Below are positions 37,647-45,466 of a stretch of DNA of 64,000 bases, one piece after another. The position numbers and the translations under genes are program-made. The stretch is from Roseburia lenta. GTDB taxonomy: Bacteria; Bacillota; Clostridia; Lachnospirales; Lachnospiraceae. Every line of letters begins with the position of its first letter. Within the stretch, counting starts at the first letter, position 1. The notes beneath the pieces were generated by a model, which saw nothing but the letters and a program-made list of their open reading frames with translations, did no database searches and had not been told where the DNA came from. The stretch is from the NCBI RefSeq assembly GCF_014287435.1, contig NZ_JACOPG010000003.1:492880-556879 (forward strand), in the 5' to 3' direction.

Positions 37647-37652
37647 ATTTGT

Positions 37653-37681
37653 ATGGTAGCGCAAAGATGGAGGAATGTCAA
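37653..37681 (-). promoter_or_regulatory. tracrRNA promoter overlapping the cas9 start
   Basis: On the minus strand TTGACA (37681-37676), 17 bases, TACCAT (37658-37653). The -35 box touches the cas9 ATG (37682), and the cas9 ribosome site lies inside the spacer, so tracrRNA transcription and cas9 expression share this DNA. Confidence 0.7.
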
Positions 37682-40600
37682 ATGAAAAATGAGAAAAAGT
37701 ACTATTTAGGATTGGACATTGGAACGGATTCTGTGGGCTATGCTGTGACAGACACAGAATATCGTTTGTTAAAGTTTCATGGGAGTGATGCATGGGGGAG
37801 TCATGTGTTTAGTGCTGCTGCCCTTTGTGATGAGCGTAGAAATTTTCGCTCTGCGCGGCGCAGATTGGATCGAAGACAACAGAGAGTGAAACTTTTGCAG
37901 GAAATCTTTGCGGATGAGATTGCAAAGATTGATCCGCGCTTTTTTATACGTTTATCAGAGAGTTATTTGTGGCGTGAAGATACAGCAGACAGGTATATTT
38001 TCTTTAATGATAAGGAATATACAGATGTTCAATATATGGGAGAATATCCGACAATTCACCATCTTATTTCGGATTTAATGCATGATAAAAAGAAACATGA
38101 TGTGAGGCAGGTATATTTGGCATGTGCATGGTTAGTTGCGCATAGAGGACATTTTTTGAATCAGATCAGCGTGGAACATATGGATTCATTGCTAGATATT
38201 CAGGAAGTATATCAGAATTTTCTGGGATTTTTTATAGATAATGGCTTTGAAAATCCGTGGTCATCAGATGCGCAGGCTATTGGTGCGATTTTAAAAGAGC
38301 ATGAGAGAGTGACAGAAAAACATAATCTTTTAGCGGCATCTATGTTGGATGATAGAAAGCCAAACAAGAATGTAAGCGAAACTTTTCCATACAGTGAATA
38401 TCATATTATTCGTTTACTGGCAGGAGGAACTTGTAAATTACAGGATTTATATGGAAAAGATGAGTATGAAGCCTTTGGCTCCCTTTCGCTTGAGATGGAT
38501 GATGATAAAATGGCGGAGATCATGGTCAACATTGGAGATGACTATGATCTGATTTCTGTATTACGCAATTTACATGATTGGAGTGTACTGGCAGAAGTTT
38601 TAGATGCGGAATCCGGAATTACAACGATTTCGGAGGCAAAAGTGAAAATATATGAGCAGCATAAAGCGGATCTTAAGACATTAAAATACTTTATACGTAA
38701 GTATTGTCCAACAAAATATGATATGGTTTTTCGTGAAGCACGAAATGACAACTATGTGGCCTATTCCTATCATGTCAACCGAGATATAGCAGACCAGGTC
38801 AAAAGCAAGGCGGATGTTGAAACTTTCTCGAAGTTTCTTGAAAAAATAGTAGGGAAAATTCAGCCAGATGAGGAGGATGAAGCCGCTTATCAGGGGATGT
38901 ATGGGCGGCTGGAATTACGACAGTTTTTGCCAAAACAAAAAAATACGGATAATCGTGTGATTCCGCATCAGTTGTATGAATATGAATTAAAGAAAATTCT
39001 GGACAATGCAAGCAAGTATTTACCATTTTTAAAACAGAATGAAGATGGAATTTCAAATAAAGATAAGATATTAAGTGTATTTAAGTTTAAAATCCCATAT
39101 TATGTTGGACCACTGAATACAAATTCTGATTTTGCATGGATTCAGCGCAAAGCAGGAAAAATTTTGCCTTGGAATTTTCAGAGCATGATCGATGATGATG
39201 CGAGCGAAGAAGCATTCATAAAAAAGATGACAAATCAATGTACATATCTTCCAGGAGAAGCAGTTTTGCCGAAGGATTCTTTATGCTATCAGAAGTTCAT
39301 GGTTTTGAATGAGATAAATAATCTAAAAATAGATGGTAGAAAGATACCGGTAGAAGCCAAGCAGGGACTATATACATGTCTTTTCTTAAAATATAAGCGT
39401 GTAAAGAAAAAGCAGATTGAGGATTATTTGATCAGTAATGGATATTTAGATAAAAATCACAGAGAGAGTCTGAGCGGAATTGATGTGACGATCAAATCAT
39501 CATTATCTTCCTATCTTTCTTTCAAGCGATTGTTGGATAAGAAGATACTGAGTGAACAGGAAGTGGAGCGGATTATTGAGAGATCTTCGTATGCAGAAGA
39601 TAAAGGTCGTGTAGGAAAGTGGTTACGAAAGAATTATCCGGATTTGTCAGATGAAGATGTCACATATATTTGCAAAATAAAAACCAAAGATTTTGGAAGA
39701 CTATCACGCAAATTCCTAACTGGCATGGAAGGGGTTTGCAAAGCAACAGGAGAGATAGCGACCATTATCAACATGATGTGGGAAACCAATGATAATCTGA
39801 TGGAATTGTTATCAGAACGATATACTTTTGTAGAGACAATTGATGCATGCAGAAAAGAGTATTATACGGGAAGAAAGCAGACATTAGAAGAACGTTTAGA
39901 TGAAATGTATGTATCAAATGCAGTTAGAAGACCAATATATCGTACCCTAGATATCGTAAAAGATATTGAAAAAGCATTTGGAACACCTGAAAAAATCTTT
40001 GTTGAGATGGCGAGAGGAGGAGTACCAGAGCAAAAAGGGAGACGGACAAAATCACGTTATCAGCAGATTCTGGATTATTATGCAAAGTGCCGGGAAGAGG
40101 ATGTTCGCGATTTGAAACATCAGTTAGAGACCATGGGCGAATACGTGGATAATCGTTTGCAAAGTGATCGGTTGTTTTTATATTTTATGCAATTCGGGAA
40201 ATCGGCATATAGCGGAACTCCTATCTCGATTGAGCGTTTAATGGCAGGTTCCAAAGAATACGATATCGATCATATATATCCACAGGCATATGTTAAGGAT
40301 GACAGCATTATCAATAATAAGGTATTAGTGCTGTCAGAGGAAAATGGTGCAAAACAAGATGTTTATCCGATCAAAGCAGAAATTCGCAACCAAATGCAAA
40401 GTACATGGGCATACTGGCATCATTTGGGAACCATTTCAGATGAAAAATACAAACGACTGATTCGCTCAACTCCATTTACAGAGGACGAAAAGTATGGATT
40501 TATCAACCGTCAGTTGACAGAAACGTCGCAGTCCACAAAAGTAGTAGCCGAATTGCTGAAGGAAAGATTTCCACAGACGATAATTGTTTATTCTAAGGCA

Positions 40601-41758
40601 GGACTGGTTTCTGAGTTTAGACATGAGTTTGATCTGTATAAATCACGTACATATAACGATCTGCATCATGCGGTGGATGCGTATTTGAACGTGGTGGTAG
40701 GAAATGTGTATCATATGCGATTTTCGCGTCAATGGTTCCGTGTCGAGTCCAGGTATAGTGTTAAGACGAAAACCTTATTTACACACACTGTTAAATGTCA
40801 GGATCAAATTGTTTGGAACAAGGAAGAAATGTTACCGCGAGTACTTAAAACAGCAAAGAAGAATACGGCTCACTTTACCAAGTATGCAAGTTTTAAGACT
40901 GGTGGATTATTCGACCAGCAACCAGTAAAGAAGGGAGCAAACTTGATACCATTAAAGGCAGGACTCCCAACGGAAAAATATGGTGGCTACAATAAGGCGG
41001 GGGTTATGTTTTTTATTCCGGTACAGTATAGGACTGGAAAAAAGTCGACCTTAATGGTATTGTCGGTGGAACTTTTATATGGCAAGAGATTTCTGGAAGA
41101 CACGACATTTGCCAGAGAGTATGCGAAAGATCGTTTACAGCGCATTACGGGAAAGCCCGTGGATATTGTGGATTTCCCAATGGGAATGCGACCATGGAAG
41201 GTAAATACCATATTGTCTTTAGATGGATTCCGCGTGTGTATCACGGGAAATGCGAGTGGAGGTAAGTGTTTGATTGCACAGCCGGTTGTGCAGTTTTCAT
41301 CGGATGAGTATTGGAAGTATTATCTGAAAAAAGTAGAGAGGTTAACGGAAAAAGTATCCAATAACCCACGATACGTTTATGATGTGGACTATGATGTAGT
41401 GCAGGCAGAGGATAATTTGAAATTATATGACCTCTATATAGATAAATTGCAAAATACCATTTACAAAAAACGAATCAACTCTCCATTACAACTTCTTATA
41501 GATGGGAGGGAACGGTTTATAGGATGTAATGTAATAGAACAGTGTCAGGTGTTGTTAAATATTCATCAGGTGTTTGGCAGAATGACGGCGGGATGTAATC
41601 TGGAAAAAATAGGTGGAAAAGCGCATAGTGCTGCGACAGTAAGTTTTAGTAGCACGATGTCAAACTGGAAAAAGAATTATTCAGATGTACGCATTATTGA
41701 TCAATCGGCATCTGGATTGTGGGAAGTGGTTTCGGATAACATTTTGGAGTATGTATGA
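37682..41758 (+). CDS. cas9: CRISPR-associated endonuclease Cas9 (type II-A)
   Basis: A 1358-residue RNA-guided nuclease, close in length to the streptococcal II-A form. RuvC-I LGLDIGTDSVG (D12), the bridge helix RSARRRLDRRQQR, RuvC-II IFVEMARG (E775), HNH YDIDHIYPQ (H864) and RuvC-III HHAVDAYLN (H996, D999) are all intact, so it should cut both strands. The open frame reaches a TTG at 37649, but ATG 37682 has GGAGG 8-9 bases upstream and a normal N-terminus. cas1 starts inside its stop (ATGA). The PAM cannot be read from sequence. The gene is more AT-rich than the ilv region. Confidence 0.96.
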   Translation: MKNEKKYYLGLDIGTDSVGYAVTDTEYRLLKFHGSDAWGSHVFSAAALCDERRNFRSARRRLDRRQQRVKLLQEIFADEIAKIDPRFFIRLSESYLWREDTADRYIFFNDKEYTDVQYMGEYPTIHHLISDLMHDKKKHDVRQVYLACAWLVAHRGHFLNQISVEHMDSLLDIQEVYQNFLGFFIDNGFENPWSSDAQAIGAILKEHERVTEKHNLLAASMLDDRKPNKNVSETFPYSEYHIIRLLAGGTCKLQDLYGKDEYEAFGSLSLEMDDDKMAEIMVNIGDDYDLISVLRNLHDWSVLAEVLDAESGITTISEAKVKIYEQHKADLKTLKYFIRKYCPTKYDMVFREARNDNYVAYSYHVNRDIADQVKSKADVETFSKFLEKIVGKIQPDEEDEAAYQGMYGRLELRQFLPKQKNTDNRVIPHQLYEYELKKILDNASKYLPFLKQNEDGISNKDKILSVFKFKIPYYVGPLNTNSDFAWIQRKAGKILPWNFQSMIDDDASEEAFIKKMTNQCTYLPGEAVLPKDSLCYQKFMVLNEINNLKIDGRKIPVEAKQGLYTCLFLKYKRVKKKQIEDYLISNGYLDKNHRESLSGIDVTIKSSLSSYLSFKRLLDKKILSEQEVERIIERSSYAEDKGRVGKWLRKNYPDLSDEDVTYICKIKTKDFGRLSRKFLTGMEGVCKATGEIATIINMMWETNDNLMELLSERYTFVETIDACRKEYYTGRKQTLEERLDEMYVSNAVRRPIYRTLDIVKDIEKAFGTPEKIFVEMARGGVPEQKGRRTKSRYQQILDYYAKCREEDVRDLKHQLETMGEYVDNRLQSDRLFLYFMQFGKSAYSGTPISIERLMAGSKEYDIDHIYPQAYVKDDSIINNKVLVLSEENGAKQDVYPIKAEIRNQMQSTWAYWHHLGTISDEKYKRLIRSTPFTEDEKYGFINRQLTETSQSTKVVAELLKERFPQTIIVYSKAGLVSEFRHEFDLYKSRTYNDLHHAVDAYLNVVVGNVYHMRFSRQWFRVESRYSVKTKTLFTHTVKCQDQIVWNKEEMLPRVLKTAKKNTAHFTKYASFKTGGLFDQQPVKKGANLIPLKAGLPTEKYGGYNKAGVMFFIPVQYRTGKKSTLMVLSVELLYGKRFLEDTTFAREYAKDRLQRITGKPVDIVDFPMGMRPWKVNTILSLDGFRVCITGNASGGKCLIAQPVVQFSSDEYWKYYLKKVERLTEKVSNNPRYVYDVDYDVVQAEDNLKLYDLYIDKLQNTIYKKRINSPLQLLIDGRERFIGCNVIEQCQVLLNIHQVFGRMTAGCNLEKIGGKAHSAATVSFSSTMSNWKKNYSDVRIIDQSASGLWEVVSDNILEYV

Positions 41759-42627
41759 GTTGGCGAGTGGTAGTCATTGAAAGTCAATCCAAATTAGATT
41801 ACAAGATGGGGTATCTGGTCGTACGTGGATTGGAGACAAAACGTGTTCTTTTAGATGAAATAGCGGTGCTTCTTATAGAGAATCCTGCAGTTTCTATGAC
41901 AGGTGTCTTGATTGCGGCGTTGACGGAAAAGAAAATAAAAGTAATCTTCTGTGATGCAAAACGAAATCCTATTGCGGAATTGGTACCTCATCATGGTTGC
42001 CATGACAGTTCAGCCAAGATTCGTTCACAAATAGCGTGGGAACAGACGGTGAAAGATAGTATCTGGCGAGATATTGTAAGTGAAAAAATACGAAAACAGG
42101 CAGATTTTCTCCTGGAAATAGGATGTTCGGAGCAGGCAAGGATGCTATCCGGTTATACAGAACAGATTGAACTTGCGGATACGACGAATCGTGAAGGACA
42201 CGCTGCAAAGGTGTATTTTAATGCACTTTTTGGAATGGAATTTACCAGAAGTGCCGATATAGCCATCAATGCTGCGCTAAACTATGGTTATAGCATGATT
42301 CTTTCGGCATTTAATCGGGAAATCAGTGCGAAGGGATATTTGACACAATTGGGAATCTTTCACAATAATATGTTCAATCATTTTAATTTGTCCAGTGATC
42401 TGATGGAACCATTTCGTATTTTGGTCGATCGGCTTGTATACCAAATGCAGCCGGTGGAATTTGATACAGAAGAAAAACATGAAATGTGGCGCATCATGGA
42501 TCAAAAAGTGAGTATTGATGGACAGAGTCAGTTTGTAATGAATGCTATTAAGATATATACAAAAAGCGTATTGGATGCAATTAATGATGGAGATGCTTCG
42601 CTTATAAAGTTTTATGGTATGTTGTAG
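41755..42627 (+). CDS. cas1: CRISPR adaptation nuclease Cas1
   Basis: A 290-residue Cas1 of the type II lineage. N-terminal WRVVVIESQSKLDYKMGYLVVR and IFCDAKRNPIAELVPHHGCHDSS are typical; the catalytic Glu lies in TNREGHAAKVYFNALFG and further acidic/His ligands follow in NAALNYGYS and GIFHNNMFNHFNLSSDLMEPFR. With Cas2 it forms the integrase that inserts new spacers. It overlaps cas9 by four bases. Confidence 0.96.
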   Translation: MSWRVVVIESQSKLDYKMGYLVVRGLETKRVLLDEIAVLLIENPAVSMTGVLIAALTEKKIKVIFCDAKRNPIAELVPHHGCHDSSAKIRSQIAWEQTVKDSIWRDIVSEKIRKQADFLLEIGCSEQARMLSGYTEQIELADTTNREGHAAKVYFNALFGMEFTRSADIAINAALNYGYSMILSAFNREISAKGYLTQLGIFHNNMFNHFNLSSDLMEPFRILVDRLVYQMQPVEFDTEEKHEMWRIMDQKVSIDGQSQFVMNAIKIYTKSVLDAINDGDASLIKFYGML

Positions 42628-42648
42628 CGAAAGCATTTGGGAGATAAA

Positions 42649-42972
42649 ATGGCAGGGTTTCGATTTATGAGGATGTTAGTCTTTTTTGATTTACCGACAC
42701 TTACAACGGAAGACAAACGGCAATATCGGCAGTTTCGAAAACTGTTGATAAAAAATGGATTTATTATGTTGCAAGAATCTGTATATTGCAAAATGATGAC
42801 AAGCCCATCTATGGAAAATTCGATTAAGTTGCTTATTCATAAGAATAAACCGTCACAGGGAATCATACAGACGCTGGTTGTAACAGAAAAGCAATTTGTC
42901 AAGATGGATTATGTAGTCGGAGAGTATACAGGCGATGTGATCGATACAGAGGAAAGGCTGGTTGTGCTATGA
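42649..42972 (+). CDS. cas2: CRISPR adaptation protein Cas2
   Basis: A 107-residue ferredoxin-fold protein with the type II Cas2 start MRMLVFFDLPTLT (after six residues), YRQFRKLLIKNGF and VTEKQF. It bridges two Cas1 dimers in the spacer integrase. ATG 42649 with GGGAG upstream is preferred to TTG 42637. It ends overlapping csn2 by ATGA. Confidence 0.95.
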   Translation: MAGFRFMRMLVFFDLPTLTTEDKRQYRQFRKLLIKNGFIMLQESVYCKMMTSPSMENSIKLLIHKNKPSQGIIQTLVVTEKQFVKMDYVVGEYTGDVIDTEERLVVL

Positions 42973-43490
42973 AAGTATATATTCCACAAATAGATAGCAC
43001 AGTTACGTGTGAAGCGGGGTGTTGCCAGACAATCGTGATTGAGAATCAAAAAGGACTCATAACAAAGATTGTCAATCGGATGCAACAACGGGCAATAGGA
43101 GAAGATTATTTTTTGAAGATGTCAACCCTGGTAGCAGAATGGGAGCAATTACTTTTGGAATTATCCACGGAGATGACAGGCCATATAAGTTTTTCAAAGG
43201 TTAATATAGAATCCCTGATCAAGGCAGCAGGAGTGGAAGTGGAGAATGTTTATGATAATCTGGGGGAAAAGTTGTTGGATTATTTTGAACTGGTGCAGAT
43301 ATACGATCATAATAAGTTGTTTTTCCTGATCAATCTGAGAAGTTATTTATCGGATGGAGAGATGGAAGAATTTTTTGAAGATGTGCAAAATCGTGGATAT
43401 ACGGTTTTATTCATAGATGCCATGGAACATCCAATTTCAGAGCGAGAACATAGAATTATAGTGGATGCAGATCAATGTATTTTATGTTAA
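42969..43490 (+). CDS. csn2: CRISPR adaptation protein Csn2
   Basis: A 173-residue protein in the cas2-distal place that defines subtype II-A. Csn2 forms a tetrameric ring that slides on double-stranded DNA ends and joins Cas9-Cas1-Cas2 in spacer capture. Similarity is modest (MKVYIPQIDSTVTCEAG..., C-terminal FIDAMEHPISEREHRIIVDADQC, which resembles the family end), and it is about 45 residues shorter than streptococcal Csn2. Position, overlap with cas2 and adjacency to the leader support the call. Confidence 0.85.
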   Translation: MKVYIPQIDSTVTCEAGCCQTIVIENQKGLITKIVNRMQQRAIGEDYFLKMSTLVAEWEQLLLELSTEMTGHISFSKVNIESLIKAAGVEVENVYDNLGEKLLDYFELVQIYDHNKLFFLINLRSYLSDGEMEEFFEDVQNRGYTVLFIDAMEHPISEREHRIIVDADQCILC

Positions 43491-43562
43491 AATAAAAGTG
43501 TTTCCAATAAACTATGAATGTTACGCAAATATTTCGCAGATATTTTTCTTGAATGATTTGAG
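43491..43562 (+). promoter_or_regulatory. CRISPR leader
   Basis: A 72-base AT-rich stretch between csn2 and the first repeat. It ends in ATTTGAG (43556-43562), the leader-anchoring sequence known from type II-A systems, directly touching repeat 1. This sets array polarity: new spacers enter at 43599. No clear -35/-10 pair is visible, so the array may be read from cas or from a weak promoter here. Confidence 0.8.
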
Positions 43563-44584
43563 GTTTGAGAGCAGTGTAAATTTGTAGGGGAAACAAACTT
43601 TTCGGCAAATTCATCAGCACCATAGCTGTTTGAGAGCAGTGTAAATTTGTAGGGGAAACAAACCGTCACCCTCTGCGATTGTCAATTCTTCCGGTTTGAG
43701 AGCAGTGTAAATTTGTAGGGGAAACAAACCAGCACCCGGAAATCTTCTCATCCAGAGGGTTTGAGAGCAGTGTAAATTTGTAGGGGAAACAAACAAATAC
43801 CACCGTTTTTATACCAACTGATCCGTTTGAGAGCAGTGTAAATTTGTAGGGGAAACAAACTGGATGTCCGGCCTTAGAATTTACAAAGGGTTTGAGAGCA
43901 GTGTAAATTTGTAGGGGAAACAAACCGTTTGACGAATTATTCTCTCAGCTTGACGTTTGAGAGCAGTGTAAATTTGTAGGGGAAACAAACCGTTGTAGTC
44001 ACAAAACTTCATGAACTTATGTTTGAGAGCAGTGTAAATTCGTAGGGGAAACAAACCATCGGTCTGCTCTGTTTCCTTTACCTCGGGTTTGAGAGCAGTG
44101 TAAATTCGTAGGGGAAACAAACGGGAGGGGGAACAGGAAATTATAGACATGAGTTTGAGAGCAGTGTAAATTCGTAGGGGAAACAAACAAAATGCATACA
44201 TAAAAATGCGCCATATGTGTTTGAGAGCAGTGTAAATTCGTAGGGGAAACAAACACTGGAAAATGTTCAGCATTATGTACAACCGTTTGAGAGCAGTGTA
44301 AATTCGTAGGGGAAACAAGCTACAAAAGATTTTTCCGTATTTGTACCCGTGTTTGAGAGCAGTGTAAATTCGTAGGGGAAACAAACATTTGGCAGCGTCC
44401 GTAAATACAAGGGAAAGCTTGAGAGCAGTGTAAATTCGTAGGGGAAACAAACGCTGCATAACTGATAGCCTCTCCTTTTTTCGTTTGAGAGCAGTGTAAA
44501 TTTGTAGGGGAAACAAACCAAAAGCAGTATTATAACTCATCGAATAATGTTTGAGAGCAGTGTAAATTCGTAGGGGAAACAAAC
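43563..44584 (+). CRISPR. CRISPR array, 16 repeats of 36 bp, 15 spacers
   Basis: Repeats start GTTTGAGAGC and end GGGGAAACAAAC; unit length is 65-66, so spacers are 29-30 bp. Starts: 43563, 43628, 43694, 43759, 43825, 43890, 43955, 44021, 44087, 44153, 44219, 44285, 44351, 44417, 44483, 44549. Base 21 is T in repeats 1-7 and 15, C in 8-14 and 16. Repeat 12 ends CAAGC instead of CAAAC; repeat 14 begins GCTTGAG. The final repeat is not degenerate. Transcription is on the plus strand, as the tracrRNA anti-repeat pairs with that strand's RNA. No spacer target was identified within the window. Confidence 0.98.
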
Positions 44585-44641
44585 TAAAATGGCAGATGTA
44601 TTAGCACAAATAAGAGTTTCGATAAACTGTGGAATAGATGT

Positions 44642-44670
44642 TTGACATAGAGCAGAAGCGATGTTAATAT
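44642..44670 (+). promoter_or_regulatory. Strong promoter of the antisense antitoxin RNA
   Basis: TTGACA (44642-44647), 17 bases, TAATAT (44665-44670). No open reading frame with a ribosome site follows; the expected transcript ends 85 bases later at a hairpin. Confidence 0.8.
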
Positions 44671-44676
44671 AATAAT

Positions 44677-44760
44677 AGAAAAGGTGCTACCTATGACGGT
44701 TCGCCTGAAAAATGGGTAAAAATAACCGCTTAACTTGTCAGGTTGGGGCGGTTATTTTTG
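44677..44760 (+). ncRNA. Predicted antitoxin RNA of a type I toxin-antitoxin pair
   Basis: An RNA of about 80 bases from the promoter at 44642-44670 to the hairpin AATAACCGC/GCGGTTATT (44721-44757) with a T run. It is convergent with the toxin gene, overlapping the toxin stop codon and 3' end, the layout of txpA/RatA-type systems in which 3' pairing blocks or destabilises toxin mRNA. Prediction from promoter, terminator and position only. Confidence 0.65.
44721..44757. terminator. Shared bidirectional terminator of the toxin-antitoxin pair
   Basis: AATAACCGC (44721-44729) pairs with GCGGTTATT (to 44756), with T runs on both strands. The toxin stop (44754-44752 on the minus strand) lies in the stem. 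Confidence 0.8.
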
Positions 44761-44853
44761 TGCCTTGGAATCACGCTTCCCATGAGCGTAACCCAGACTG
44801 TAAAAAGTCGCACACAGTGAAATCACTGCGATTAAGTCACTGATGGTCAGCAT
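44752..44853 (-). CDS. Small hydrophobic toxin-like peptide (type I TA)
   Basis: A 33-residue peptide: MLTISDLIAVISLC..., one membrane span (about 3-24), then a basic tail HGKRDSKAQK. GGAGG lies 9 bases before the ATG. This design matches holin-like type I toxins of Firmicutes, which insert in the membrane and stop growth when over-made. Its mRNA has a long structured leader (to about 45000) with hairpins TTCAC/GTGAA and AGGCT/AGCCT. It is convergent with a strong antisense promoter. Located 167 bases past the CRISPR array. Toxic activity is inferred. Confidence 0.7.
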   Translation of the reverse strand: MLTISDLIAVISLCATFYSLGYAHGKRDSKAQK

Positions 44854-45301
44854 ATGCACATACCTCCTTTCGTAAGATTTCCCTCAAAAAGAGAGATAAA
44901 TCTATGTAATCGGAGCTATGTAATACTCTCCGCGCAAAGCGAACCGCCATTTCACGTCAAGTGAAGTAGCACCTTAGGCTGTAAAGCCTATAATTATCGT
45001 ATCAAACATTTGTTCTGAATACAAGATATGTTATTGAAAATCCTAAAATAAAGTTTTGACTGTTCGCCTGCTCAAAATAGTAAAATCCCAGTTCTTTTTT
45101 TGTAATAGATGCAAGAAAAATAATTCCGAAAATTACGCAAATTGTGTTTGGATAAGACACAATTATAAGGCGAAATTCCAACGCTAAGATAGAAAATGAA
45201 AATGGCAAACCCCCATATATTGATAATTTTTTAACAAAGATAAGAAACAGGTCAAAAAAGTATGTGGCGAAAAACTTGTGAATATTCTGACAATTTTATT
45301 T

Positions 45302-45358
45302 TGCAAGCCGCAAGTGTAAAAAAGTTGGCTTGCATGAAGAATAATTTTGTGCTACTAT
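45302..45358 (+). promoter_or_regulatory. Promoter of the butyrate operon with inverted repeat
   Basis: TTGCAT (45330-45335), 17 bases, TACTAT (45353-45358), about 108 bases before thl. TGCAAGCC (45302-45309) and GGCTTGCA (45327-45334) are perfect complements, the right arm covering the -35 box, so a regulator could bind here. The surrounding 44868-45466 holds the toxin leader, an AT-rich stretch and this promoter, and no credible gene. Confidence 0.65.
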
Positions 45359-45466
45359 AAGTTCATGCGGAAACGCTGTTTTCTTTTTTTTACTTTCGCT
45401 TGTTAAAAAAATAACGAATGGTAAAAAAAGAGAAGTAGCAAATAAGAAATAAAAAGGAGAAAGAAC

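Noticed and set aside
37682..43490. Type II-C assignment (no csn2) or II-B
   Set aside because: A fourth gene with csn2-like end, its position, Cas9 length, ATTTGAG leader and tracrRNA layout all favour II-A.
43614..44582. Several minus-strand open frames across the array, with repeating LFPLQIYTALK units
   Set aside because: They are translations of the CRISPR repeats: 36 is divisible by three and many units are 66 bases, so frames stay open. No ribosome sites.
45002..45208. 68-residue hydrophobic minus-strand frame before the butyrate operon
   Set aside because: Starts at TTG with GGGGG only two bases away, no conserved look, AT-rich DNA favours hydrophobic codons. A real small membrane protein cannot be fully excluded.
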